Shown one piece after another: positions 1 through 8,122 of a DNA stretch of 64,000 nt. Position 1 is the first letter of the stretch; each line of letters starts with the position of its first letter. The position numbers and the translations under genes were made by a program. This DNA comes from Pseudomonadota bacterium (lineage in GTDB: Bacteria; Bdellovibrionota; Bacteriovoracia; Bacteriovoracales; Bacteriovoracaceae), in assembly GCA_027487685.1 (NCBI GenBank), contig JAIYDC010000029.1, positions 1 through 64,000 on the forward strand, read 5' to 3'. Under the pieces are notes generated by a model that had not been told where the DNA came from, did not search any database, and worked only from the letters and a program-made list of their open reading frames with translations.

Positions 1-56
1 CGTGGATGTGGGGCCCGTTGTGCTCTCGTCCCCTCGCCAGCGTCTAGGAGGGACAG
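1..56 (+). other. Upstream gene end and flgE leader
   Basis: The first bases run into a strong ribosome binding site (ctaggaggga) 5-6 nt before the flgE ATG. They probably contain the 3' end of an upstream flagellar gene. One frame stops at TAG in this leader and another stays open into flgE, so the identity cannot be decided from this stub. Confidence 0.3.
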
Positions 57-1340
57 ATGAGTATTCTTTCTTCTTTTAACATCGGTGTGACAGGGCTTAA
101 CGCCGCCGGCTCCTCAATGGGTGTTGTCGGTGATAACATCGCCAACGCAGGCACCTTCGGGTTCAAGAGTTCACGAGCAGAGTTTCAGGACATGCTTGCC
201 AACTCCCTCAAGGGCATCGACGGCGGTGACCAGATGGGCTCGGGTACAAAGCTCGCCCACATCACGGCCCAGTTCACCCAGGGAACTATCGCCCGCACAA
301 ATAACATCACCGACATTGCGATCAACGGCAACGGATTCTTCTCTGTCGATGCGCCGTTCGGCAAAGGCTACTCCCGGGACGGCTCCTTCCATTTCGACAA
401 AGACGGTTTCATGGTCAATGGAGACGGCTATAAGGTCCAGGGCTTCCAGCCAGATGAGAAAGGGGACATCACGAATAAGCTTGGAGCGATCAAGCTTGGC
501 AATACAAACATTCCTGCTACGCCCACCAACGAAGTCTCAATGCGCTTAAATCTGGATTCTCGAGATGCAGTTAAGGTTTTCGATCCCAAGAACCCGGATA
601 AGACGTCGAACTTCAATAGCTCAGTCACGGTCTATGATTCCGTGGGGACGGCCCGCCTTGTTACACTCTACTTTAATAAGCAAGCCGACGGTGCTACTTG
701 GGAATACCATGCGATGGTCGACGGTGCAGACGCAACCAACGGCAAGGCCGGTGAGATGCTCGAGATGGCCAATGGGAAGCTCCGCTTTGACCAAAAAGGC
801 ATTCTCCAGGAGGAGACACCTGGCCTGAACGCCTTCAACTTTAATAAAGGTGCACTCCCAGGCCAGAAGATAGGCTTTGACTTCGGCGTGTCGGTAAAGG
901 ATGGTGGAACTGGCCTCGACGCTGCGACACAGTTCGGTTCTAAGTCATCTGTCTCTCGCCATACACAAGACGGTGCGTCTGCGGCGACACTCGCTTCCAT
1001 GTCCTTCAACGACAACGGCGTTCTCACTGCAGTGTATGATAATGGAAAGTCGATGGAACTTGGTCAGATCGCGATCGCCAAGTTCGAGAATAACGAGGGC
1101 CTCTTTAAGACGGGGAAGAATCTCTTCAAGGAAACTCGCAAGTCAGGTCAAGCGGCCATGGGAAAACCAGGGGCCGATGGTCGGGGCGAGGTACTTGCGA
1201 AGTCCATCGAGCAATCCAACGTCGACATCGCTAACGAGTTCATCAACCTCATGGCCGCCCAAAGAAACTTCCAGGCCAACACCCGGACCATCACAACGTC
1301 GGATCAGATGCTCCAGGAAGTCCTAAACATCAAGCGCTAA
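57..1340 (+). CDS. flgE: Flagellar hook protein FlgE
   Basis: Structural protein that polymerises into the flagellar hook, the flexible joint between rod and filament outside the outer membrane. The N-terminal rod/hook signature (SFNIGVTGLNAAG then VVGDNIANAGTFGFK) covers roughly residues 6-37. The C-terminal signature (SNVDIANEFINLMAAQRNFQANTR) is followed by the usual short coiled-coil tail ending LQEVLNIKR. The middle matches the hook D2 region. The length of 427 aa is normal. An AGGAGG-type site precedes the ATG and a strong terminator follows, so this is the last gene of its transcription unit. FlgF and FlgG share the end motifs but are much shorter. Confidence 0.96.
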   Translation: MSILSSFNIGVTGLNAAGSSMGVVGDNIANAGTFGFKSSRAEFQDMLANSLKGIDGGDQMGSGTKLAHITAQFTQGTIARTNNITDIAINGNGFFSVDAPFGKGYSRDGSFHFDKDGFMVNGDGYKVQGFQPDEKGDITNKLGAIKLGNTNIPATPTNEVSMRLNLDSRDAVKVFDPKNPDKTSNFNSSVTVYDSVGTARLVTLYFNKQADGATWEYHAMVDGADATNGKAGEMLEMANGKLRFDQKGILQEETPGLNAFNFNKGALPGQKIGFDFGVSVKDGGTGLDAATQFGSKSSVSRHTQDGASAATLASMSFNDNGVLTAVYDNGKSMELGQIAIAKFENNEGLFKTGKNLFKETRKSGQAAMGKPGADGRGEVLAKSIEQSNVDIANEFINLMAAQRNFQANTRTITTSDQMLQEVLNIKR

Positions 1341-1370
1341 TAGATCCTAACTCCTAGATTTTAAACTCCA

Positions 1371-1403
1371 GAAAGGGCAGCGATAAGCTGCCCTTTCTTT
1401 TTT
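1371..1403 (+). terminator. Rho-independent terminator after flgE
   Basis: A perfect 11-bp stem GAAAGGGCAGC/GCTGCCCTTTC with a 5-nt loop is followed by a T run. It lies 30 nt after the flgE stop. Confidence 0.93.
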
Positions 1404-1449
1404 GCAATAGAAGAGTAAAGTTTTTCCTGTAACTGACCGATTCAGTTGT

Positions 1450-2028
1450 ATGACTTCATGGAAACTCCATCTTCTGTACTTAGGACTCGGCGTAGCACTT
1501 TTTATTGCCGGGAAGTACAATGCCACGCCTAAAGCAACCCCAAACCGCACGGTAGCATCTACTAACATGGAAAAACCGATACTCGGTGCTTTTGAGTTCG
1601 TCGAGCTAGGACAAGATAAGGGTTTTGGTTTTATCGCTAAAATCGACTCCGGAGCAGAGACGTCGTCTATCCACGCGACAGATATTCAGGCGCAGTTTAA
1701 AGATGGAATGCAATTTGTGTCCTTCACAACAGTTGACGACCTGGGGAAGGTCCAGCGACTTACGCGGCAGGTGCTCAAGCTGGACACTGTGAAAAGTGCA
1801 AGCGGAACTGGAGTTCGATACTTCATTCAGGAAACGATTTGGATCGGTGATAGCTCATACGATATCGAGGTCAATCTCGCCGACCGTAAGCACCTGAGTC
1901 GAAAGTTTCTTATCGGAAAGAATCTTCTTAAGGTAGGAAACTACATGATCGATACGACTACTAACTTCCATATGACCCGTAAACCAGCGTCCTTGACCTT
2001 TATTAAAGTGTCAAAACCTAAGGAATAG
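1450..2028 (+). CDS. Retropepsin-like aspartic protease, membrane-anchored (RimK-associated family)
   Basis: Resembles the putative ATP-dependent zinc protease/retropepsin-like family (Pfam PF05618), often found near RimK-type ligases. The active-site-like motif KIDSGAETSSIHA is at residues 64-76, and a C-terminal block with LADRKHLSRKFLIGKNLL is typical. The first 23 residues form a single hydrophobic signal or anchor segment, so the domain probably faces the periplasm. Such anchored versions are less usual than the cytoplasmic ones. No clear Shine-Dalgarno is seen before this ATG. No RimK ligase gene is in the window. It is followed directly by a small acidic exported protein. Peptidase activity is family inference. 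Confidence 0.75.
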   Translation: MTSWKLHLLYLGLGVALFIAGKYNATPKATPNRTVASTNMEKPILGAFEFVELGQDKGFGFIAKIDSGAETSSIHATDIQAQFKDGMQFVSFTTVDDLGKVQRLTRQVLKLDTVKSASGTGVRYFIQETIWIGDSSYDIEVNLADRKHLSRKFLIGKNLLKVGNYMIDTTTNFHMTRKPASLTFIKVSKPKE

Positions 2029-2029
2029 T

Positions 2030-2242
2030 ATGCACTTCAAATCTCTCTCTTTCATTTTCATTCTTCTTTGCATGTCTCTTAATGCGATCGCCGCCACAGA
2101 TGGGCGTGCCTCTGGAGATAGTTTGAGCACCTCTTTGCAGCTTGTTCCACCCACGGGCAATGAACCGGATAAGGGTGACGGCGAAGGCGGGAAGGGGGAT
2201 TCTGATGATGAGGATGAGGATGAAGAAGGTGCAGACGAATAG
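2030..2242 (+). CDS. Small exported acidic protein
   Basis: A 70-aa ORF starting 1 nt after the preceding stop, so probably co-translated with the protease gene. A signal peptide is clear (SLSFIFILLCMSLNAIA, cleavage near residue 21-22). The mature part is only about 49 residues and ends in a run of Gly, Asp and Glu (DDEDEDEEGADE). The acidic tail could bind cations or be low-complexity filler. No known family is recognised. Confidence 0.6.
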   Translation: MHFKSLSFIFILLCMSLNAIAATDGRASGDSLSTSLQLVPPTGNEPDKGDGEGGKGDSDDEDEDEEGADE

Positions 2243-2270
2243 AGTCTAAACTGCCCTATTAAAATGGTGT

Positions 2271-2411
2271 TAGAGTAAGAAAAAGGCGAAAGATTCCAGA
2301 CCCTTACTCTACGGTTAATCGGATAAATCCAGAGAAAAGGCGTCGTAATCGGATGTGTCGAGCTCTGTCTTCCTATCAAGTTTCATTTCCGAAATACGAC
2401 GACCTTTTTTT
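2271..2411 (+). ncRNA. Candidate structured small RNA with terminator
   Basis: Two nested structures can be read directly. The first is a 9-bp stem TAGAGTAAG (2271-2279) with CTTACTCTA (2303-2311). The second is a long terminator-like arm, AAAAGGCGTCGTA (2335-2347) pairing with TACGACGACCTTTT (2395-2408) with one bulge, extended by TCGGA (2349-2353) with TCCGA (2388-2392), and followed by seven to eight Ts. The region carries no ORF with a good ribosome site. It lies between two + strand genes. It could be an independent sRNA or an elaborate terminator/3' UTR of the upstream operon. Confidence 0.45.
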
Positions 2412-2498
2412 CAACACCAATGTAAGGGGCCAGTTAGTGGAAGGTGCTCCAAGGCCAACTTAAGCGCTCTTTAAGGTCTCTGACGACGTCCGCCGCAC

Positions 2499-2504
2499 TA
2501 TACT
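2499..2504 (+). promoter_or_regulatory. Possible -10 element TATACT for the lipoprotein gene
   Basis: TATACT lies 27 nt upstream of the lipoprotein ATG, and the Shine-Dalgarno AAAGGAG lies between them. No good -35 is seen at 16-18 nt, so this is weak support. Confidence 0.3.
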
Positions 2505-2530
2505 GAGTCGGAGTCGTTAAAGGAGTCCTT

Positions 2531-2770
2531 ATGAAAGCATCGATCTCTATAATCTTTATGATTTTAACTCTACTACAGGCCTGCGATTCCCGCGAAGTGC
2601 GCCCCCCGTCTGAAATTGAGGAGGAGCAACAGCAAAAAATGGAACATGATAGAGAAAAAGATCCGCGGGAGATGGACGAGACCGAACTAAAAGATCAGCA
2701 ACGAAGGGAAGCTGATGCCAGCGATGTGAATTTTACTCCTGCGAATCAAAAGCAAAACGCAATCTTCTAG
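2531..2770 (+). CDS. Small lipoprotein, highly charged
   Basis: A 79-aa protein with a type II signal peptide: hydrophobic stretch IIFMILTLLQAC with the lipobox Cys near residue 18. The mature chain is almost entirely Glu, Asp, Lys, Arg and Gln and looks helical or disordered. A strong AAAGGAG site is 8 nt before the ATG. It ends with a 4-bp convergent overlap with the ferredoxin gene. No family is recognised. It should sit at the periplasmic face of the outer or inner membrane. Confidence 0.7.
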   Translation: MKASISIIFMILTLLQACDSREVRPPSEIEEEQQQKMEHDREKDPREMDETELKDQQRREADASDVNFTPANQKQNAIF

Positions 2771-2997
2771 CCGTTGTTGCCGATGGCCTCAACGGGACAA
2801 GCCGCCAGGGCATTTTCGGCTTCATGGATCTCTTCAGGAGTCAGAGGCTGAAGTTTAACGAAAGCGTGGCCATCATTATCATTCATAGCAAAGAATCGAG
2901 GAGCTTCGACGCAGCAGGCGTCACAGGCGATACAAGAGTCGTCGACAAAATATCTGCCAGCGACGCTACCTTTCACACGTGAGTTTTTATCTGCCAT
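2767..2997 (-). CDS. Ferredoxin, single 4Fe-4S type
   Basis: A 76-aa soluble electron carrier. Cysteines are in the CxxCxxC pattern (C22, C25, C28, with an extra C29) followed by C67-Pro in ACPVEAI, the layout of one [4Fe-4S] cluster. The rest of the chain is short and acidic, as in small Fer4_13-like ferredoxins. It stands alone, so its redox partner is unknown. It lies downstream of ppiD on the same strand with a 28-nt gap and may share that transcript. Confidence 0.88.
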   Translation of the reverse strand: MADKNSRVKGSVAGRYFVDDSCIACDACCVEAPRFFAMNDNDGHAFVKLQPLTPEEIHEAENALAACPVEAIGNNG

Positions 2998-3025
2998 AAA
3001 TCAAAGCCCCTTTTTGGAGGCTAAA

Positions 3026-4504
3026 CTACAACAATCCTTGATTTGTGACAATCTTTGCCTTGTTGTTAAGGACTTTGATCAACTCTTCTCTAACTTTTCG
3101 GGAAAAGAGTTGAGTTTGGGCGCCAACCTCTGCTTTTAGCTGTTCTGGCGTTTTGCCCTCGGTGACCTTCTTGCCAACGACTTTTACCAGGAAAATAGTC
3201 CCAGGATTGCCGAAATTCAATACTGACCCCGCTTGGGCCTTGAAGATCTGCTCAGCCTCTTGAGGGGCCAGGTCGGCCGAATCGAGCTTTTGGTCGAATT
3301 GGTTAACGTCGGCGTTAGAGAAGACTTGGCCGCTGACTTTCTTTGCAAGGGCCTCAACTGAACCGAAATCATTCTGCGCGAGCCTTGCTTCCAGATCCAC
3401 GGCGGTTGATTTCAGCAGTTTATCGAGATCCTGGGCCTTCGTTTTCTGTAGTTCCATACGTGCGAGCTCATTCTGAACTAACTCGAGGGACTTGGTCTCT
3501 GCAGCCTTCTTATCTTCAACGTAAATCAGGTGGTGCCCGAAGCTTGACTTTACCGGCTCAGAGATCTCGCCTTTCTTCATAGCGAAAGCGACTTTCTCGA
3601 ACTCCGGTACCATCCTTCCGGCGCCGAACCAACCAAGGTCTCCTCCGTTGGACTTACCGGTATCGTCTTCGGTTTCCTTCTTGGCAATGTCGCTGAAGTT
3701 CTTTTGAGTTACTTTCGTCCGGATGGCCTTTATGCGCTCAAGTGCCTTGGCATCGTCGCCCTTGATCAGGATATGGCGTGCTTTGACTTCTTCAGGCTTG
3801 TTGTATTTTGCGATGTTCTCCGCGTAAGCCGCTTCGAGTGCCTTTTTATTCTCTGGTTTTGCGAGGTACTGAGTGACCTCCTGCTCGGAAACCGAGACTA
3901 GCGGTGCCAGTGCCTGGCGGCTGATTTTAACCCCTTGAACGGTCACCTGGTTACTCTTGAACTTCGTGACGTCGCTGACAAAACCTTCTGAGACGATAAG
4001 GTTGTTGAAAAGCTCGTCGACTTTCTTTTGCTTGAGATCATTACCCACGAGCTCTTCAAACTGAGTCGGAGTGTATCCATTGCCTTGCAGCATATTGCGG
4101 TAGCGGTTCACGTCAAACTGGTCATTAGTTTTGAAGTAAGTCATTGCTTTGATCTCGTTTTTGACTTCTTCCAATGACACGATGATTCCCATCTGTTCCG
4201 CAGTGTTTAAGATCAGCTTCTGCTGGATCAGACCGTTTAGGACGGATTGCTTAATCCCCATTTCTTCGAGCTGCTTCTGGCTAAGGCCATTGCCGCCCAT
4301 CATTTGGTTGAAAAATTCGACCTGTCGGGTAAGCGCAACGTTATACTCTTTCGTCGTTATCGGAGTTCCATCGACTGAGCCCACCTGCTGGGCCGATCCC
4401 ATGGAGAAGTTATCAAAGTTACTGAAAAGGAAGCTGGCGGTGATGATGAGGAAGATGAAGGTCAGGATGAAGTACGAAATCTTATTCGCGTAGGCGTTTT
4501 TCAT
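3026..4504 (-). CDS. ppiD: PpiD/SurA-like periplasmic peptidyl-prolyl isomerase
   Basis: A membrane-anchored periplasmic folding factor of about 492 aa. A short cytoplasmic N-terminus leads into one transmembrane segment (YFILTFIFLIITASFLF), then a SurA-N-like chaperone region. A parvulin rotamase domain runs from about residue 240 to 335 (VKARHILIKG ... GGDLGWFGAGRMVPEFEKVAF ... SSFGHHLIYVED), followed by a C-terminal chaperone part. The track ORF starts 11 codons earlier, but the ATG at 4504 has AGGGAG five nt upstream and begins MKNAYANK, so that start was chosen. It is divergent from mreC. Confidence 0.88.
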   Translation of the reverse strand: MKNAYANKISYFILTFIFLIITASFLFSNFDNFSMGSAQQVGSVDGTPITTKEYNVALTRQVEFFNQMMGGNGLSQKQLEEMGIKQSVLNGLIQQKLILNTAEQMGIIVSLEEVKNEIKAMTYFKTNDQFDVNRYRNMLQGNGYTPTQFEELVGNDLKQKKVDELFNNLIVSEGFVSDVTKFKSNQVTVQGVKISRQALAPLVSVSEQEVTQYLAKPENKKALEAAYAENIAKYNKPEEVKARHILIKGDDAKALERIKAIRTKVTQKNFSDIAKKETEDDTGKSNGGDLGWFGAGRMVPEFEKVAFAMKKGEISEPVKSSFGHHLIYVEDKKAAETKSLELVQNELARMELQKTKAQDLDKLLKSTAVDLEARLAQNDFGSVEALAKKVSGQVFSNADVNQFDQKLDSADLAPQEAEQIFKAQAGSVLNFGNPGTIFLVKVVGKKVTEGKTPEQLKAEVGAQTQLFSRKVREELIKVLNNKAKIVTNQGLL

Positions 4505-4587
4505 GGAACTCCCTTTTGGAGAAATAGTGCAAGTCATTTTATCGGGAAGCCACTCTTACGGTCAAAAGAAATTCTCTCGAAACATCG

Positions 4588-4616
4588 TTGGCATCGGGTA
4601 GGGACTTCTATTAATC
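4588..4616 (+). promoter_or_regulatory. Candidate promoter of the mreC operon
   Basis: TTGGCA and TTAATC are separated by 17 nt, about 30 nt upstream of the mreC start and within the 142-nt divergent gap to ppiD. The -10 is a weak match. Confidence 0.35.
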
Positions 4617-4646
4617 TTATGTGATCAGCAAAATAAGGGTTCGCGA

Positions 4647-5573
4647 TTGAAACTAATCCAAGAGTCTTCCAAGACTAAAATTGTCAATAATCTTATCGTC
4701 GGAATGTTCGCCGTCTATGGGATCTCGCAGAAGCAGTTTAACCTTAGTGAGCCATCGGTTTTCCATCAAGTCGTTACTGAGGTCGTAGCGCCCGTTCAGG
4801 AAGGACTTGCCAGCTCGCGTAAGAACTTAGCATCGCTCTGGGATAACTACATCGCCATCGTGAATACCAGTAAAGAAAACTCGGTCCTCAAGAAGCAAAT
4901 TTCTCGTCTTGAAAGTGATCTTTCGTCAATGGAAGAGATCCGGAAGGAGAACCTCCGTCTTAAGCGCCTCATGAGCTACACCGAAGAGCAGAGTTACCAA
5001 AAGGTCATGGCCCAGGTCGTCGGCTGGGACTCGGCCAACGAGTTCAAGGTCATCCGACTCAATAAGGGAACTCGTCATGGGATTCGGACCATGGCCCCGG
5101 TGGTTACAGATCAGGGTCTCGTGGGTTATGTCTACAGGGCATCCGAGAACTACGCCGATGTTCTTACGATTCTTGACCAGAACAATCGTGTCGACATCGT
5201 CGTCGAACGGACCCGGACCCATGGAATCGTTGAAGGTGTCTTTAATTTCAAGTGCGCCCTAAAATACATCACTCGAAATGAACCAGTAGAAGTCGGAGAT
5301 AAACTTATCACCGCCGGTGTTGGTGGTATTTACCCCAAGGGAGTCAAGGTTGGGATGATCACAGACATCACGAAGGAGAACTTCGGGATGACCCTTTCGA
5401 TCGAGGTCATTCCTAGCGTAGACTTTGATAAGCTCGAAGAAGTCATGGTTATGATACCTCTCGAGGGTGGTGTTCAGGCAAGCTTTTCAACCTCTGACAG
5501 CGGACCTCTTACCAATTCGCCTACAGTAATTCCTGTGAGCGCAGCGCCGGCGACCCAGGAGACGAAGATATGA
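4647..5573 (+). CDS. mreC: Rod shape-determining protein MreC
   Basis: Periplasmic scaffold of the elongasome that links MreB/MreD to the peptidoglycan synthases. It has a short N-terminal membrane segment, a coiled coil around residues 75-110 (SVLKKQISRLESDLSSMEEI), then two beta-barrel domains with MreC hallmarks (APVVTDQGLVGYV, VLTILDQNNRVDIVVERT, ITAGVGGIYPKGVKVG). The start is TTG with AAGGG about 7 nt upstream. It is the first gene of mreC-mreD-mrdA-rodA. mreB is not adjacent, which departs from the common mreBCD order. Confidence 0.95.
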   Translation: MKLIQESSKTKIVNNLIVGMFAVYGISQKQFNLSEPSVFHQVVTEVVAPVQEGLASSRKNLASLWDNYIAIVNTSKENSVLKKQISRLESDLSSMEEIRKENLRLKRLMSYTEEQSYQKVMAQVVGWDSANEFKVIRLNKGTRHGIRTMAPVVTDQGLVGYVYRASENYADVLTILDQNNRVDIVVERTRTHGIVEGVFNFKCALKYITRNEPVEVGDKLITAGVGGIYPKGVKVGMITDITKENFGMTLSIEVIPSVDFDKLEEVMVMIPLEGGVQASFSTSDSGPLTNSPTVIPVSAAPATQETKI

Positions 5574-6106
5574 GAATGCGTTTTTCCCAAATGCTAATGT
5601 CGTTTGTGATCTCTCTCGGGCTTCTCACAGGACTAGAGATTGTAACTGCTACAATCTTGCCAGCCTTCGGTTGGCACGAGTATCGTTTGACGTTTAATGT
5701 GCTCATTATTATTTTCCTCGCGATTCGTCTTGATTCTCCTTTAGTGCCCTGGATGATCATGGGCCTTCAGACAGTCCATTCAGTTTTTTCGGTTGAGGGC
5801 TGGGCACTTGGAACTTTCGCTGGTCTTATCGTCATGCTGTCTGCGAACTATTTAAAGGAAATTCTCCATCTGACTACGGCGTTCATGACGATGTTCACTG
5901 TTCAGCTGTTTCAGCTTATTTGGTACATTACTGTTACATTGATCATCTGCCTGAAGATTTCGAACTTTGAAAAGTTTGGTCTGATTATATGGAGCTTCAT
6001 CCCAGGGAGTATTCTCCTGTCGCTCCTATCTCCGATCCTTTTCTGGGTCCTAGAACAGGTCTGGCGTGTTCCCTCTGAGGGTGGCCCGCGGGGAGTTGAG
6101 ATTTAA
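5570..6106 (+). CDS. mreD: Rod shape-determining protein MreD
   Basis: A 178-aa integral membrane protein with about five or six hydrophobic segments, the usual size for MreD. It helps MreC position the cell-wall elongation machinery. The start overlaps the mreC stop by 4 nt (ATGA) and its own stop overlaps the mrdA ATG, so the three are translationally coupled. Sequence is weakly conserved in this family, so position in the operon is the main support. Confidence 0.88.
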   Translation: MRMRFSQMLMSFVISLGLLTGLEIVTATILPAFGWHEYRLTFNVLIIIFLAIRLDSPLVPWMIMGLQTVHSVFSVEGWALGTFAGLIVMLSANYLKEILHLTTAFMTMFTVQLFQLIWYITVTLIICLKISNFEKFGLIIWSFIPGSILLSLLSPILFWVLEQVWRVPSEGGPRGVEI

Positions 6107-8106
6107 TGTTCGGCGAAGAAGAACTAGTCAAGATCCATAAAGATCGTGCGACCCTCATCTCCTACATTATTACAGCGGCATTTGGGCTGGTCCTGTCCCG
6201 GCTATGGTACCTCCAGGTCTATAAGGGCGAGACACTTCATAATTATTCCATTCAGAACCGACTCCGGAAAGAGGTGGTTTGGGCGCCACGGGGGCTCATC
6301 TATTCCCGAGACGATCAGCTCCTGGTGGATAATATCCCTCGCTTCGATGCGATTCTGACGCCTCAGTTCCTCCAGGACGCTGAAGAGACATTAAAAAAGC
6401 TTGGGACTATTCTCAACACGGATGTTTCGGCCATCAAGCAGATCCTTAAGAAGAACTCAAACCAGGCCAAGTACCGACCAATTATTATCAAAAAAAATAT
6501 CTCCTTTGCAGAGCTCGCCCAAATTGAGACCCAGAACGCTGATCTCCCAGGCGTTAGCGTCGACACTTTTATTTCCCGCGAGTACCGTGACAAGGATATC
6601 GGGGCCCATCTCCTGGGTTACATCTCGGAGATATCCCAGGTTCAGTTACCGAAGCTTCGTGAGCGCGACCGAATGGATTATCGTTTAGGGGACTTCATTG
6701 GTCAGTTTGGAATCGAGGAGCAACTCGACAAGTATCTGCGGGGCGAGAATGGTCACGAGTTTGTCGAGGTCGATGCCCGAGGTCGGCGTAAGCGCTACAT
6801 TAATACGGATAATCTTTTTAAAGGAATCGAGGACGAAAAGCCCCTCTCCGGGATGAACATTAAGCTCACCATTGACCGGGATATGCAGATTGCGGCCTAC
6901 AACGCTCTCGAGGGGAAAGTTGGCGGCATCATCGCAATTGACATCGATTCCGGTGAGGTTCTAACGATGGTTTCAAGGCCATCCTTTGATCCGTCTCAGT
7001 TCTCCCGGGGCCTTACTTCTGAGTACTGGAGAGGCTTAGTAGGCAACAAAGAGCACCCGCTTAGAGACCGCAACATCCAGGAACACTTTTCTCCCGGTTC
7101 GACCTTCAAGGCCCTCACTGGAATCGCTGCTTTTGAAAAAGGCGAGATCGACGAGAACACCGAGGTCAACTGCGGTGGATCGTTCCGCTTGGGTCGCAAG
7201 GTCTACCACTGCTGGAAAAAAGAAGGTCACGGTCCAACTAATCTCGTCAAAGCGATCCGCGAATCCTGTAACGTCTTCTTTCAGAAGGCAGCAAACCGCA
7301 TGGACATTGATGATCTGGCCTACTACGCCAAGAGCTTTGGACTCGGTGCCCGGACTGGGATCTCCCTTCCGCGTGAAGTCTCTGGTCTCATTCCTACAAA
7401 GGAATGGAAGAAGAAGCGCTACGGGCAGGAATGGCAGGCAGGAGAAACTCTTTCCTGCGCCATCGGTCAGTCTTATGTCCTCGCCTCGACGATGCAGATG
7501 GCCATCTCCTACGCTGCGATCGCTAACGGCGGAAGGATCTACCGGCCTTACGTCGTAAAAGATATTTATGACACCGACGGGGAGTTAGTGAAGACCTTCA
7601 CACCTGAGCTTCTCTCAGAGATCAAGCTGCAGAATCCTAAGACCCTCAAGTTTGTCCGGGAAGGTCTCTTTCAGGTGGTCAATAACCCGAAGGGAACTGC
7701 ATTTGCCCGCCGCGGACAAGGTATCCTGATGGCCGGGAAGACGGGAACTTCGCAGGTTAAAAGTGCCAGCGCTGATAAAGTCTACCAGAAATGTGAGCTC
7801 ATGGACTACGAGTCACGGCACCACGGACTTTTCGTCGGCTTTGCTCCTTTCGATAACCCAAAGATCGCTGCTGCGGCCATCGTCGAACACGGTTGCCACG
7901 GATCGAGCGCTGCAACTCCGGTGGTGGAAGCCGTCATCACCCAGTACATGAAGAAGTACCAGCCGGAGATGTACCTCCAGAATCTGGAGAAAGATAAGGC
8001 GATCAAAGATAACTGGGTTAAGTCCCTGCGAGTGGCGCAACCTGCGACCCCTACGGCGGCAACAGCACCGAATCCTGAAGCTGCCCCTGCCGTGGAAGCC
8101 GAATAA
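6106..8106 (+). CDS. mrdA: Penicillin-binding protein 2, elongation transpeptidase
   Basis: Class B PBP that cross-links peptidoglycan during lateral wall growth together with RodA. It has an N-terminal membrane anchor (LISYIITAAFGLVLSRLWYLQV), a PBP dimerisation domain, then the transpeptidase domain. Catalytic motifs are visible: SxxK as S332-T-F-K335 in SPGSTFKAL, SxN as S387-C-N389, and K545-T-G-T. The size of 666 aa is normal. The tail is Ala/Pro/Thr-rich and probably disordered. Confidence 0.96.
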   Translation: MFGEEELVKIHKDRATLISYIITAAFGLVLSRLWYLQVYKGETLHNYSIQNRLRKEVVWAPRGLIYSRDDQLLVDNIPRFDAILTPQFLQDAEETLKKLGTILNTDVSAIKQILKKNSNQAKYRPIIIKKNISFAELAQIETQNADLPGVSVDTFISREYRDKDIGAHLLGYISEISQVQLPKLRERDRMDYRLGDFIGQFGIEEQLDKYLRGENGHEFVEVDARGRRKRYINTDNLFKGIEDEKPLSGMNIKLTIDRDMQIAAYNALEGKVGGIIAIDIDSGEVLTMVSRPSFDPSQFSRGLTSEYWRGLVGNKEHPLRDRNIQEHFSPGSTFKALTGIAAFEKGEIDENTEVNCGGSFRLGRKVYHCWKKEGHGPTNLVKAIRESCNVFFQKAANRMDIDDLAYYAKSFGLGARTGISLPREVSGLIPTKEWKKKRYGQEWQAGETLSCAIGQSYVLASTMQMAISYAAIANGGRIYRPYVVKDIYDTDGELVKTFTPELLSEIKLQNPKTLKFVREGLFQVVNNPKGTAFARRGQGILMAGKTGTSQVKSASADKVYQKCELMDYESRHHGLFVGFAPFDNPKIAAAAIVEHGCHGSSAATPVVEAVITQYMKKYQPEMYLQNLEKDKAIKDNWVKSLRVAQPATPTAATAPNPEAAPAVEAE

Positions 8107-8122
8107 CAACTAAACGGAGTTT

